64,000 bases of DNA, from NCBI GenBank assembly GCA_964587835.1, contig CAZPMN010000009.1, positions 30,349-94,348 of the forward strand, read 5' to 3'. A model generated the notes under the pieces. The model did not search any database, was not told where the DNA came from, and saw only the letters and a list, made by a program, of their open reading frames with translations. This DNA comes from Erginobacter sp964587835 (GTDB lineage Bacteria; Auribacterota; Erginobacteria; Erginobacterales; Erginobacteraceae). The position numbers and the translations under genes were made by a program. Shown here in pieces: positions 15,648 to 23,596 of this stretch. Each line of letters starts with the position of its first letter. Position 1 is the stretch's first letter.

Positions 15648-16877
15648 TTAGTCTCCGCCGGCGGCGGGTTCTCCCGGGTCCGCCCGCCAGCCCAGGTGCA
15701 CCTGGTCCCCGTGCGGGCGCCGGTTGTCCCGGTCATAGAGAATGGTTTGCATCTTGTAGGGGATCGGGCGGGCTTCAATCTCGCTGGAGATGAGGACATG
15801 CTCACCCGCCCGCCAATCGCCGGTGGGGGGCTGGGGCCGGAAAGACCACTCCTCACTCCGCTTCCCCAGCTGTTTCCGTTGCTCGGAGAGTAACTCCAGG
15901 TGGTTCTCGTCCACCACTCCGTAAAGGGTGATCAGGCAGTCGAAATTGAGCGGACGATTGACCTGGAAGAGGTAATCAACCCGGTAGCGATCTTCCCCGA
16001 TCCGCCGGAAGTCAAAGGCCAGCAGATCGGCTTCCGGGCAGAGCGCACCCAGGGATTCGGTCCCCTCCTGCAGCTCTTTGGCTTTTTCCAGAAAGGCTTC
16101 CCGCACCTTCGGCAGGTTATCGCAATCCCCCTCCAGGCGGTAGAGGTCGATCAGGCTGGCGGCCCCTTTGATGCTCTCGATCAGGACCTCCTCCGTCACC
16201 CCCCGCCGCCAGCCCAGCTGGACGGTTTGACCGTGCCGGCCCGGTTCCCGCGAGGGGTCGTAAAAGATCATCGACAGGTTATAGGGGATGGGGGAAGCGT
16301 TAACGTGCTGGGAGAGAAATATTTCCTTCCCCGGCGTCCAGGTGCTGGTGGCCGGCGATGGAATGAGCTGCCAGAACTCGCTCTTCTTGCCGGCCGCTCG
16401 CCTCGGACCGGAGATGCGGTCAAGATGCTCGGGAGCCACCGTTCCGTAAAGACCGATCCGGAGATCCTGCTCAAAGGGCTGGTTGACCCGGAAGAGGTAA
16501 TCGGCGCGGTAGTCGGCGGGACCAACCTTCCGGTAGTCGAAAGCGATCAGGTCGGCCTCAGGGCAGGGACTGCCCAGCGGGGAGAGGGTGGAGACAAGTT
16601 CAGCCAGGCGCTGTTCGAGGGCGTCTTTCGCCTCGGCGGAATCCCCACCCCGAAGGCGGTATTCTTCCCTCATCCGGTAGATGGCGATCGGATCACCGGC
16701 GGATCGGATGCGACCGATCAGAACCTCATCGCTCAGAACTTTCCCCGTGGCTGTGGATTGAAACCAGGCCGGGTCTTCCGGAGCCTGAGAACAGCCGAAG
16801 ATGGAGACCAGCGCGATGGCCATCAGCAGCGGCAGACACCGGCAGGGTATCCGAATAATCCAGCAAGAACTTCTCAT
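15648..16877 (-). CDS. Lipoprotein with two copies of an unnamed beta-rich domain (family member 2)
   Basis: A 409-residue predicted lipoprotein: MRSSC start, a hydrophobic segment and a lipobox-like VSIFGC near residue 29. Two clear tandem copies of one domain occupy about residues 100-225 and 275-400. Both share YLFxVN, LYGxV, HLxxxS, GK[KR]SExW, a Wxx GK/GE turn, PIPY and YDxxR...G...VxLGWR. The lipoprotein at 1115-2302 has the same pair. GGAGG lies 8 bases before the ATG, fixing the start. A helical stretch precedes each copy. No catalytic pattern is visible. A surface or periplasmic binding role in the polysaccharide machinery is likely but unproven. A promoter-like pair and a terminator-like hairpin lie just upstream. 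Confidence 0.78.
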   Translation of the reverse strand: MRSSCWIIRIPCRCLPLLMAIALVSIFGCSQAPEDPAWFQSTATGKVLSDEVLIGRIRSAGDPIAIYRMREEYRLRGGDSAEAKDALEQRLAELVSTLSPLGSPCPEADLIAFDYRKVGPADYRADYLFRVNQPFEQDLRIGLYGTVAPEHLDRISGPRRAAGKKSEFWQLIPSPATSTWTPGKEIFLSQHVNASPIPYNLSMIFYDPSREPGRHGQTVQLGWRRGVTEEVLIESIKGAASLIDLYRLEGDCDNLPKVREAFLEKAKELQEGTESLGALCPEADLLAFDFRRIGEDRYRVDYLFQVNRPLNFDCLITLYGVVDENHLELLSEQRKQLGKRSEEWSFRPQPPTGDWRAGEHVLISSEIEARPIPYKMQTILYDRDNRRPHGDQVHLGWRADPGEPAAGGD

Positions 16878-16938
16878 GGAGACGCCTCCTCATTCATCCG
16901 TTAATTTGGGCAAGACCGGTGGGAACCGATTAGGGATA

Positions 16939-16968
16939 AAGTTATCTTAAATACGAGTGATCTGTCAA
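16939..16968 (-). promoter_or_regulatory. Possible promoter before the lipoprotein gene
   Basis: On the minus strand a perfect TTGACA (16968-16963) is followed after 18 bases by TAACTT (16944-16939), a weak -10. The region is AT-rich compared with its surroundings. The -35 box overlaps one arm of the hairpin at 16966-16990. Confidence 0.35.
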
Positions 16969-16990
16969 TCCCGCCTTCCCGGCGGGATTG
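16966..16990 (-). terminator. Terminator-like hairpin after the ligase gene
   Basis: A perfect 10-bp stem (16966-16975 with 16981-16990; arm CAATCCCGCC) and a 5-base loop, 20 bases past the stop of the minus-strand gene at 17010. Only an AT-rich run, not a U-tract, follows, so termination would be partial at best. Confidence 0.45.
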
Positions 16991-17009
16991 CTTTCCCACG
17001 GCAACAAAT

Positions 17010-19184
17010 TCAGCGTTCGCCGGGATGGGTCGTCCGGAAGAACCAGATATCTCCCTTCACTACCCCGTACCGTCCCCAAGCGTTCACCCGCCAAAAGTAA
17101 ACGGTACCCGCACTAAGGCTATGTTTCCACCGGATACGGTTTTCCTTCAGACCGGACCTGGAGGGGTATTCCGGCTCTTGCTCTCCCGCCGACCAGAGAA
17201 AAAAGTCATAGGAGACAGCGGCGTTACAGTCCGACCACTCGAAGACCACTTCATCCGGTGGAACTTTGGACCGGCGGTTGGCCGGAACCGGGGACGAAGG
17301 TTCGGTCACCAGGTTCTTTCCCATCTCTTCCCGGATTGCGGCGGCCTCCGCCAACCGCCCTTCATCCCGATAGATCTGGATCAGTCTCTGGCAGAAGTAG
17401 GGAGAGTGGGGATTGTAACCGAAGAGCTTCACCCCCCGCTCCAACAGTGCGCGGAACCGGCGGTAATCGGTGCGGCGGCGGGCCAGTTCCGTCAAGTAGA
17501 CCAGGCTGCTCCGATCGGCGGGGTGAAGGGCGAGAGCCCGGCGGGCGAACTGTTCCGCGACTGCAGGGAGATCGAGATCAAGGGCCAGGGCAGCAAACTG
17601 GTGGCAGGTTATGTGCCTCATATTCGCGTCGAAGAGCATCGTGGGAAGGACCTGATCGGCAAGCCGGCGAATACTATCCTGGGCACGGAAAAGCTCATAG
17701 GTAATCTCTCTTTGGACGTGTTCCACGACTCGCGGGGAATAGCGCTCCGGATTTTCCAGCACTTCCCGGTAGGAGATAATCTTTTCCAAGGCCTCGCCCT
17801 CCTGCCGGAATATCCGGTCTCCGCGAATCGAGTAACCGACTGCCAATGCGAAGAGCAGAAGCCAGAGAACGGCCAGAAGATTGAGGCCCCCCATCAGCAG
17901 TCGGGGAAACCGTGCCCGCCAGAGGTATGGTGACCCGACGGAGCAGTTGAGGATCGCCGCCGCCCCGGCGAACCAGATCTGAGTGCTGACCTTCTCCGAG
18001 GTGAAGGTGGTGAACTGCATAACGGCAACTGCGATTACCGCCGCCCCGGCCGCCAGAACCAGACCGCTTCCCCTCCCCTTCCAGGCCAGGCGCAGGAGAA
18101 GGACAAAGGCCAGGATGAAGAGCAGTGCGCCGGGCAAACCCAGTTCGACGTATGCCTGCAGGTAATCGTTATGAACTTCATAGTTCAGGGTATTGACTTT
18201 TCCCTCAGGGGAATTAATGGTCGCCACCACGGGGAAGCCGCCGAATCCGGCCCCGGTTAGAGGGGCGGTAACCCCGAGGACCGGACGCCAGAACTGGATC
18301 CGCTGCCGGGGGTTGAGAATGGTTCGGGCCGCCTGGGCGAAACTGAGTTTGCCCCGGAAAGAACTCTCTCCCCCTACCGGCAGCCCCACTGAATAAGCGA
18401 GCAGCAGAGAGAGTCCGAACGGAATTAGCAGGAAAAGGAGTTTTTTCCGGTAACGGGGAACCAGCCGCCAGCTGGCGGCGGCGGTCCAGATCATCCCTGC
18501 CAGGAGACCGACCCAGGCGCCGCGGGTTTTTCCCAGAAGCAGGAAGGTTGCACTCAGGACCAGGGAAAGAAAGGGGATGATGGAAGACGGCCGGCGGCGG
18601 CGCAGATAGGTCCTGAAGAGGAAGGGGAAGGTGACCAGCAGATACATACTGGCGTAATTGCGCGATCCGAGAGTGGCGCGAGGAACGGCGGTGCCCGGCA
18701 GATCCTTGATCAAGGAAAAAGCGGGGAAAAAATACTGCAGAATTCCAATCGCCGATACCGCACCGACGAGAAGACAGAAAGCCGACCAGAATGGCCCCGA
18801 GTCCCAGAAGCGAGTCCGACGTGCCAGCAGGTAGGCCAGGGTGGGGAGGAGGAGCGCCAGCCAGCGTTCGAAACCGGCCCGGGGCGACGGCGTCCAGGAC
18901 AGGGAGAGCAGGGCCCACCCCAGATAGGCCAACCAGACCGCTCCCAGCGGGGACAATTTGAACTCCCCAGCCCGGGAAGGTGGCAAAAGGGCGAGACCGA
19001 TCCCCACCGTCAGGGCCGCCCATAGGGTCTTGGGGAGGTAGTTGCCTGACATCATCCCCGGCAGGCAGGCCAGGACAACCAGGGAAACTAGGAACCAGAC
19101 AACCGCTCCCCGAATTGAACCGGGATCTACCGGACCCCGCGAACTACCCGGTCCGGGTTTCCTTATCTTGCGTTTTCCGCCCAT
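17010..19184 (-). CDS. O-antigen ligase-like membrane protein with TPR-like and FnIII-like C-terminal parts
   Basis: A 724-residue protein. Residues 25 to about 450 are a polytopic O-antigen ligase/polymerase (LTGAGFGGFPVVA and the exported-loop HNDYLQAYVELGLPGALLF). The region after the last membrane segment (about 480-640) is helical and TPR-like (AEQFARRALALHPADRSSLVYLTELA). The last 80 residues (FEWSDCNAAVSYDFFLWSAG; YFWRVNAWGRYG) look like a fibronectin type III-like beta module of the kind found in surface proteins. A ligase ending in an extracytoplasmic TPR plus FnIII tail is unusual and suggests docking to a partner or to the nascent polymer. No clear ribosome site precedes the ATG. 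It follows the Wzz-like gene by 54 bases. Confidence 0.82.
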   Translation of the reverse strand: MGGKRKIRKPGPGSSRGPVDPGSIRGAVVWFLVSLVVLACLPGMMSGNYLPKTLWAALTVGIGLALLPPSRAGEFKLSPLGAVWLAYLGWALLSLSWTPSPRAGFERWLALLLPTLAYLLARRTRFWDSGPFWSAFCLLVGAVSAIGILQYFFPAFSLIKDLPGTAVPRATLGSRNYASMYLLVTFPFLFRTYLRRRRPSSIIPFLSLVLSATFLLLGKTRGAWVGLLAGMIWTAAASWRLVPRYRKKLLFLLIPFGLSLLLAYSVGLPVGGESSFRGKLSFAQAARTILNPRQRIQFWRPVLGVTAPLTGAGFGGFPVVATINSPEGKVNTLNYEVHNDYLQAYVELGLPGALLFILAFVLLLRLAWKGRGSGLVLAAGAAVIAVAVMQFTTFTSEKVSTQIWFAGAAAILNCSVGSPYLWRARFPRLLMGGLNLLAVLWLLLFALAVGYSIRGDRIFRQEGEALEKIISYREVLENPERYSPRVVEHVQREITYELFRAQDSIRRLADQVLPTMLFDANMRHITCHQFAALALDLDLPAVAEQFARRALALHPADRSSLVYLTELARRRTDYRRFRALLERGVKLFGYNPHSPYFCQRLIQIYRDEGRLAEAAAIREEMGKNLVTEPSSPVPANRRSKVPPDEVVFEWSDCNAAVSYDFFLWSAGEQEPEYPSRSGLKENRIRWKHSLSAGTVYFWRVNAWGRYGVVKGDIWFFRTTHPGER

Positions 19185-19238
19185 AAGGGAGGGGAAGTCC
19201 GGTTATCCCGGATGAATGGTTTCCGGGCGGATGGGCGG

Positions 19239-20981
19239 CTATCCTTCCCGAATCAGCTCACCGAGGATCAGATACAGCGCCCCCGTAATTATGCCCAGCA
19301 TCATTGCGATCAAGACGATCCGCGTCCGGGACGGCCCCACCTTGAGTGGGTCGGCCTGAGCCTGGAAGAGGAGAACCGTCCCGCTTCGGGAAACATCTTC
19401 CATCGTCACCCGCAACAGTTCCACCTCCTCCGCCCGGGCGGCCAGGGAGGAACGCACCTCGGAGAGGTTCTCGATCTCCCGCTGCTGACGGCCCAGCCGG
19501 GTCTCACCGGAGAGGACGATCTTCTCCAGCCGGGCTATCTCCCGTCGCAATTCGTCGAGCTGGGCTCTCTTCGCCGTCAGTTCCGCCTCCATCCCGGCCA
19601 GTTCTTTCTCCCCGGACTCCAGCTTCTGCCGGTCCTCCTTGTAGGATTGTTCGTAGTAGGCCAGCAGTTCCCGGTCCTTGTTGACGGCGTTTTGGAGATC
19701 CTTCCGCCGCGCTTCCAGGGGAGAGATCTCCCGGTTCAACTTGAGAACCTCGGCCCGAATATTTTCCAGTTCCATCTGTCCGGCGGCGACCTTGTTCTTC
19801 AGCCCGGTGATCTCGGCCGAGAGTCTGACCATCTCCTTCTGGGTTTCTTCGAAAACCGGGTTTGGACTCTCCGTCCTCATCATCGGCAGCTCGCTGAGCT
19901 TCTTCGCGCCACTCTCCAGGTAGGTTTCCCAGAGCTTGTCGTCCCCGATCGCTTTGCTCATCACGATCTTCTCATCGAGTTTTGCCAATTCCTCCCGAAG
20001 CTTGGCCAAGGTCGGTTCCCGGGTGGAGAGTTCGGTTCGGGCCGTAAGAATCTCTCCCGAGAGATCCTCAATCTGCTGCTTCCTGATTTTCAGCAGGATG
20101 TACTTGTCATTAAGCCTGCTCGTCTCTTCAAACTCGGCTAACGCTTTTTCATTTGCTCTCAGGCTCCGGATTGTCCGGGCGATCCTTCCGGCCAGATCCC
20201 CCGATTCCGGAGGAATATATTCGGGATCATCGGCCAACTTCCGGGAAAATACCTCCCCGGCCCAGGACCCCTCGATCTCCTGCCCCGATAAAGAGGTCTT
20301 CAACTGCTCCAGGACGGCGCGCCGGGTGGCAACCACCTCCTTTAGCGAAAGAACCTCCTGGGAGATTCGGGAATACAGCTCCTGGTTCTTCCCCAGGAGC
20401 AGTTTGTTCACGGTCAGGTTGGACTCCAGGCGGGTGGCAGTGTACTCCTCTTCACTCTCCAGCAAGGATTTGTTCACCTTCTCGTAGATGCCGGCGGTGA
20501 ACGAGCCCAATTCATCGACCCCGCTCTGATAGATCTCTCTTGTCTTCCGCAGGACGGCCGCCGCCCAAAGGTTGGCCACGGCCATCGAAAGTTCCGGGTC
20601 GGCCGTGGTGACGGTCAGGGTGACGATAGGCAGCGGGAGACGTTCCCGGCTCTGGTCCCGTTTGACAGAAGTGGAGAGCGACTTCTGGAAGCGGCGGAAA
20701 TCACGGTCTTTCTCGATGATGCCCTTTTTGATAAGTTCCTGGAAGAGGTCCCATTTCACCCGGGTGGACTCGACCAGGGAGCGGAGAGTCTCGACACTGA
20801 GGGGCGGGTTTTCCCCGGTCAGCGTCATCTCCGGCCGCTGAACGCTGATCGCCGCCGAAGCGCTGTATTTATTGGGAATGAAGAGAGTAACCAGCGCCGT
20901 CAGCACCCCGACCGCCAGCGCGAAGACTAGCAGGCGCAGCCGGTGCTTATGCAGTATCTTGATAATGCCAAGTTCGTTCAT
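19239..20981 (-). CDS. Chain-length determinant/GumC-like protein (Wzz domain)
   Basis: A 580-residue inner-membrane protein. A membrane segment at about 15-36 (LRLLVFALAVGVLTALVTLF) is followed by the Wzz-type NKYSASAAISVQRPE strand, then about 350 residues of heptad-rich coiled coil, and a last membrane segment at about 553-573 (LIAMMLGIITGALYLIL). This is the architecture of polysaccharide co-polymerases such as GumC or EpsF. The coiled coil is longer than in E. coli Wzz, and no tyrosine kinase domain is attached. It sets chain length together with the Wzy-like proteins downstream. GGAGG sits 5 bases before the ATG, and a very good promoter (21044-21072) precedes it, so it is probably the first gene of the minus-strand operon. 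Confidence 0.9.
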   Translation of the reverse strand: MNELGIIKILHKHRLRLLVFALAVGVLTALVTLFIPNKYSASAAISVQRPEMTLTGENPPLSVETLRSLVESTRVKWDLFQELIKKGIIEKDRDFRRFQKSLSTSVKRDQSRERLPLPIVTLTVTTADPELSMAVANLWAAAVLRKTREIYQSGVDELGSFTAGIYEKVNKSLLESEEEYTATRLESNLTVNKLLLGKNQELYSRISQEVLSLKEVVATRRAVLEQLKTSLSGQEIEGSWAGEVFSRKLADDPEYIPPESGDLAGRIARTIRSLRANEKALAEFEETSRLNDKYILLKIRKQQIEDLSGEILTARTELSTREPTLAKLREELAKLDEKIVMSKAIGDDKLWETYLESGAKKLSELPMMRTESPNPVFEETQKEMVRLSAEITGLKNKVAAGQMELENIRAEVLKLNREISPLEARRKDLQNAVNKDRELLAYYEQSYKEDRQKLESGEKELAGMEAELTAKRAQLDELRREIARLEKIVLSGETRLGRQQREIENLSEVRSSLAARAEEVELLRVTMEDVSRSGTVLLFQAQADPLKVGPSRTRIVLIAMMLGIITGALYLILGELIREG

Positions 20982-21043
20982 CTTATCCTCCGTTGGTCTT
21001 TCTCACCTCGGGGGTTGCCTCACTCTCATTACGAAATGCAATC

Positions 21044-21072
21044 ATTCTACTTACGATTACGAACGGTGTCAA
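21044..21072 (-). promoter_or_regulatory. Strong sigma-70 promoter for the minus-strand polysaccharide operon
   Basis: On the minus strand TTGACA (21072-21067), a 17-base spacer and TAGAAT (21049-21044) match the consensus at 11 of 12 positions. The implied start is near 21037, leaving a leader of about 56 bases before the ATG at 20981. It is the best promoter in the window and heads the gene series running to the left edge. Confidence 0.75.
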
Positions 21073-21092
21073 GGCACGGCCAGTATTTTAAA

Positions 21093-21119
21093 TTGACAGT
21101 GCTGAAACGGAAATATAGG
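21093..21119 (+). promoter_or_regulatory. Possible divergent promoter for the GT2 gene
   Basis: TTGACA (21093-21098) is followed after only 15 bases by TATAGG (21114-21119). If used, the transcript would start a few bases before the ATG at 21131 and be almost leaderless. A 6-bp hairpin (21115-21120 with 21124-21129) abuts the start codon. Confidence 0.35.
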
Positions 21120-21130
21120 CTTCGCCTATT

Positions 21131-21847
21131 ATGGCGAATCCGGTTTCCATAGTCCTGCCGACCTACAACGAGAAGGACACCATCGAGGCGCTTCTGAAGG
21201 AGATCGCAGGGCGGATCACCCCGGATTCGGAGATTATCGTAGTCGACGACGCCTCGCCGGACGGGACGGGGGAGATCGCGGCGGGATTGGCCGTTCAGGA
21301 CCCCCGGATCCGGGTTCTGAGGCGGAAGGAACGGGGGCTGACCTCCGCCCTGCGGGCGGGGATCGCGGCGGCGAAATACGGTACGGTGATCTGGCTCGAC
21401 GCCGACTTCGCCCATCCCCCCAAGACCATCCCCAACCTGGTGGCGGCGGACGAGACCTGCGACATCGTGGTCGCCTCCCGCTACGTGCCGGGGGGACACG
21501 ACGGGAGGAAAGCCCCCATCCGGCGCTGGGCCAGCATCGCCCTCAACCGGATCGGGCGCTGGTGGATCGGCTCCGCCATCAACGACCTCTCCAGCGGTTT
21601 TGTCCGGGCCCGGAAATCCGTCCTCGAAGCCCTCCCCTTTCACGGAACCTACGGCGATTACTGCATCACCTTCCTGGTCCGGGCGGAACGGAGAGGCTAC
21701 CGGATCGGCGAGATCCCCTACGTAAACTCGGAACGGGAGCACGGCTACTCCAAGACCGGCTCAAACCCCTTGATCTTCCTTCGTTATGTATTATTATATC
21801 TGAAAACCATTCTGAAATTGAGGAATGACCGCGATGAAACAATTTGA
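21131..21847 (+). CDS. GT2 glycosyltransferase, polyprenyl-phosphate mannose/glucose synthase-like
   Basis: A 238-residue GT-A enzyme: SIVLPTYNEKDTIEALLKEI at the N-terminus, VVDDASPDGTGEIA (donor-binding Asp), WLDADFAHPP (the D-x-D metal site), then NDLSSGFVRARKSVLE and PYVNSEREHGYSKT, all typical of dolichol/polyprenyl-phosphate mannose synthases. It lacks the extra membrane domain of longer members. It would make the polyprenyl-phosphate sugar that GT-C-like membrane proteins use, several of which lie nearby. No ribosome-binding site is visible before the ATG. It overlaps the aminotransferase start by 14 to 23 bases. Confidence 0.88.
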   Translation: MANPVSIVLPTYNEKDTIEALLKEIAGRITPDSEIIVVDDASPDGTGEIAAGLAVQDPRIRVLRRKERGLTSALRAGIAAAKYGTVIWLDADFAHPPKTIPNLVAADETCDIVVASRYVPGGHDGRKAPIRRWASIALNRIGRWWIGSAINDLSSGFVRARKSVLEALPFHGTYGDYCITFLVRAERRGYRIGEIPYVNSEREHGYSKTGSNPLIFLRYVLLYLKTILKLRNDRDETI

Positions 21848-23024
21848 CGAAGCGAAAGGCCGGGAAGCGCTGCGGAGGGCCTCGGCGATGGCCGGCCCCG
21901 AACCGGTCACCCCGGAGGGGGTGGAGGTCATCCCCGTCTGCCAGCCGACCCTGGAGGGGAACGAGAAGAAGTACGTGATGCAGTGTATGGATACGAACTG
22001 GATCTCCTCCCGGGGACGGTTCGTGGACGAATTTGAGGAGAAGTTCGCCAACTACTGCGGGGTCCGCTTCGGGATTACCACCAACAGCGGAACGACCGCG
22101 CTCCACCTGGCCCTGGCCACGATGGGGATCAAGGAAGGGGACGAAGTGATCATCCCTTCTTTCACGATGATCTCAACCGCCAACGCCATCTCCTACCTCG
22201 ACGCCGAACCGGTGGTGGTTGATGTTGAACCCCAAACCTGGAACATCGATCCCGACCGGATCGAGGAGAAGATCACCGAGCGGACGAGGGCGATCATCCC
22301 CATCCACACCTACGGCCACCCGGCGGATATGGACCGGTTGCAGGAGATTGCCGATAAGCACGGCCTGGCGATCGTCGAGGACGCGGCCGAGGCCCACGGG
22401 GCCGAGTACAAGGGGCGGCGGGTCGGCAGTTTCGGCGAGATGGCCTCCTTCAGCTTCTACGCCAACAAGATCATCACCACCGGCGAGGGCGGAATGATCG
22501 TCACCGACAACCAGGAGCGGGCCGAACTCCTCCAGACGATGCGCAACTACGGCTTCACCCAGGAGCGGCACTTCTGGCACAAGGTGATGGGCTTCAGCTA
22601 CCGGATGACCAACCTCCAGGCGGCAATCGGGCTGGGCCAGTTCGAACGGATCAAGCAGCTGTTGGGAGCCCGCCGGAATAATGCCCGGCTCTACAACGAG
22701 CTGCTGGCAGACGTGGACGGTATCACCACCCCCCCGGAGTCGGAGGACGTCAAGTCGGTTTACTGGATGTACGGGGTCGTGGTCGAAGATGACTTCGGAA
22801 TGTCCAAGGACCGGCTCCGGCAGATCCTGGCCGACCACGGAATCGAGACCCGGTCGTTTTTCATCCCCATCCACCTCCAGCCGATCTACTCCTACCTCTT
22901 GAGCGACGAATTCCCGGTCTCCGAGGAACTCGGAAGGAAGGGCTTCTACCTCCCCTCGGCCAGCAGTCTGAAAGCCCACCAGATCGAGTACATCGCCGAC
23001 GTGATCCGCAACGCCCGGTCCTGA
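21834..23024 (+). CDS. DegT/DnrJ/EryC1/StrS aminotransferase (perosamine-synthase-like)
   Basis: A 396-residue PLP enzyme. TTNSGTTALHLALATMG holds the phosphate-binding residues, IVEDAAEAHGAEYKG the cofactor Asp, and FSFYANKIITTGEGG the Schiff-base lysine (about residue 212); MTNLQAAIGLGQFE follows as usual. It adds an amino group to a keto-sugar nucleotide; similarity in style to GDP-perosamine synthases is my impression. The ATG at 21834 has GAGG about 10 bases upstream; the in-frame ATG at 21825 is almost on top of it, so I prefer the shorter form. It overlaps the GT2 gene and supplies an amino sugar that the formyltransferase at 3200-3982 could then formylate. Confidence 0.92.
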   Translation: MKQFDEAKGREALRRASAMAGPEPVTPEGVEVIPVCQPTLEGNEKKYVMQCMDTNWISSRGRFVDEFEEKFANYCGVRFGITTNSGTTALHLALATMGIKEGDEVIIPSFTMISTANAISYLDAEPVVVDVEPQTWNIDPDRIEEKITERTRAIIPIHTYGHPADMDRLQEIADKHGLAIVEDAAEAHGAEYKGRRVGSFGEMASFSFYANKIITTGEGGMIVTDNQERAELLQTMRNYGFTQERHFWHKVMGFSYRMTNLQAAIGLGQFERIKQLLGARRNNARLYNELLADVDGITTPPESEDVKSVYWMYGVVVEDDFGMSKDRLRQILADHGIETRSFFIPIHLQPIYSYLLSDEFPVSEELGRKGFYLPSASSLKAHQIEYIADVIRNARS

Positions 23025-23037
23025 CCCCCACCCCTGA

Positions 23038-23178
23038 TTTGGACGGGATAACAGGATCAACAGGATGGTTTCGATTGGAGTTGGCATTTAGTTGCCAATC
23101 AGCGGTTGGTGGTAGAACGTTCCGCAACTTACCACTCCCTATTTCCTATTCCCCAAAACATATCCTGTTAATCCTGTC
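23038..23178. repeat. Split inverted repeat with AACAGGAT units
   Basis: GGATAACAGGATCAACAGGAT (from 23046) faces an imperfect reverse complement, ATCCTGTTAATCCTGTC (23162-23178), about 95 bases away. It lies in the gene-free stretch after the aminotransferase and may form a weak stem. No reading frame between the arms looks real. Confidence 0.65.
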
Positions 23179-23250
23179 TAAGATGAACGTTTTGTTGATC
23201 TTTTCCATTCTCATGAACAGGAGAATGGAAGAATTCAGCATAAAGATGTA

Positions 23251-23515
23251 GCACCCCTTTGGGGTGCTGGTTTGTGATGGTTGCGATTGCTCCAACCCGG
23301 GGAGATGCCCCGGGCTATGACGTAGGACCCCGTTGGGGTCCGCGCACACATTTTCCCGGGGCAACCGGTTCCCGGGGCGCTGCCCCGGGCTGTGACGTTG
23401 GACGCCGTTGGCATCCTTTCTTTTCACCCCATCGGAGTGAAACATCTCAGCCCGGCGAGCATCGCCGGGATCAAGATCAAGCGGATTGTTTTTGTAAAGC
23501 ACCCCAACGGGGTGC
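23251..23515. repeat. Array of eight short hairpins with three- to five-base loops
   Basis: Successive palindromes are at 23251-23267 (GCACCCC/GGGGTGC), 23296-23314 (CCCGGGG core), 23325-23341 (GGACCCC/GGGGTCC), 23371-23389 (CCCGGGGC/GCCCCGGG), 23400-23416 (GGACGCC), about 23422-23442 (TTTCACCCC), 23451-23469 (CCCGGCGA/TCGCCGGG) and 23499-23515 (GCACCCC/GGGGTGC). The two outer hairpins share the same stem, so the array has symmetrical ends like a non-coding mobile element. A shorter related set is at 63801-63891. Confidence 0.85.
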
Positions 23516-23596
23516 CACATCAGGCGGCGAGCAACTGCTTTCAGCGAATCTCAGATACCTTCGTACTCGCATATCCGCTCAATCGCCTTTGATAAC

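Larger units (their letters stand above)
23025..23596. other. Gene-free stretch filled with repeats
   Basis: No credible gene: the frames here are short and composed of repeat-derived sequence. It holds the split AACAGGAT repeat (23046-23178) and the hairpin array (23251-23515). The radical SAM gene starts at 23597 directly after it, and no clear promoter box is visible. Confidence 0.8.
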
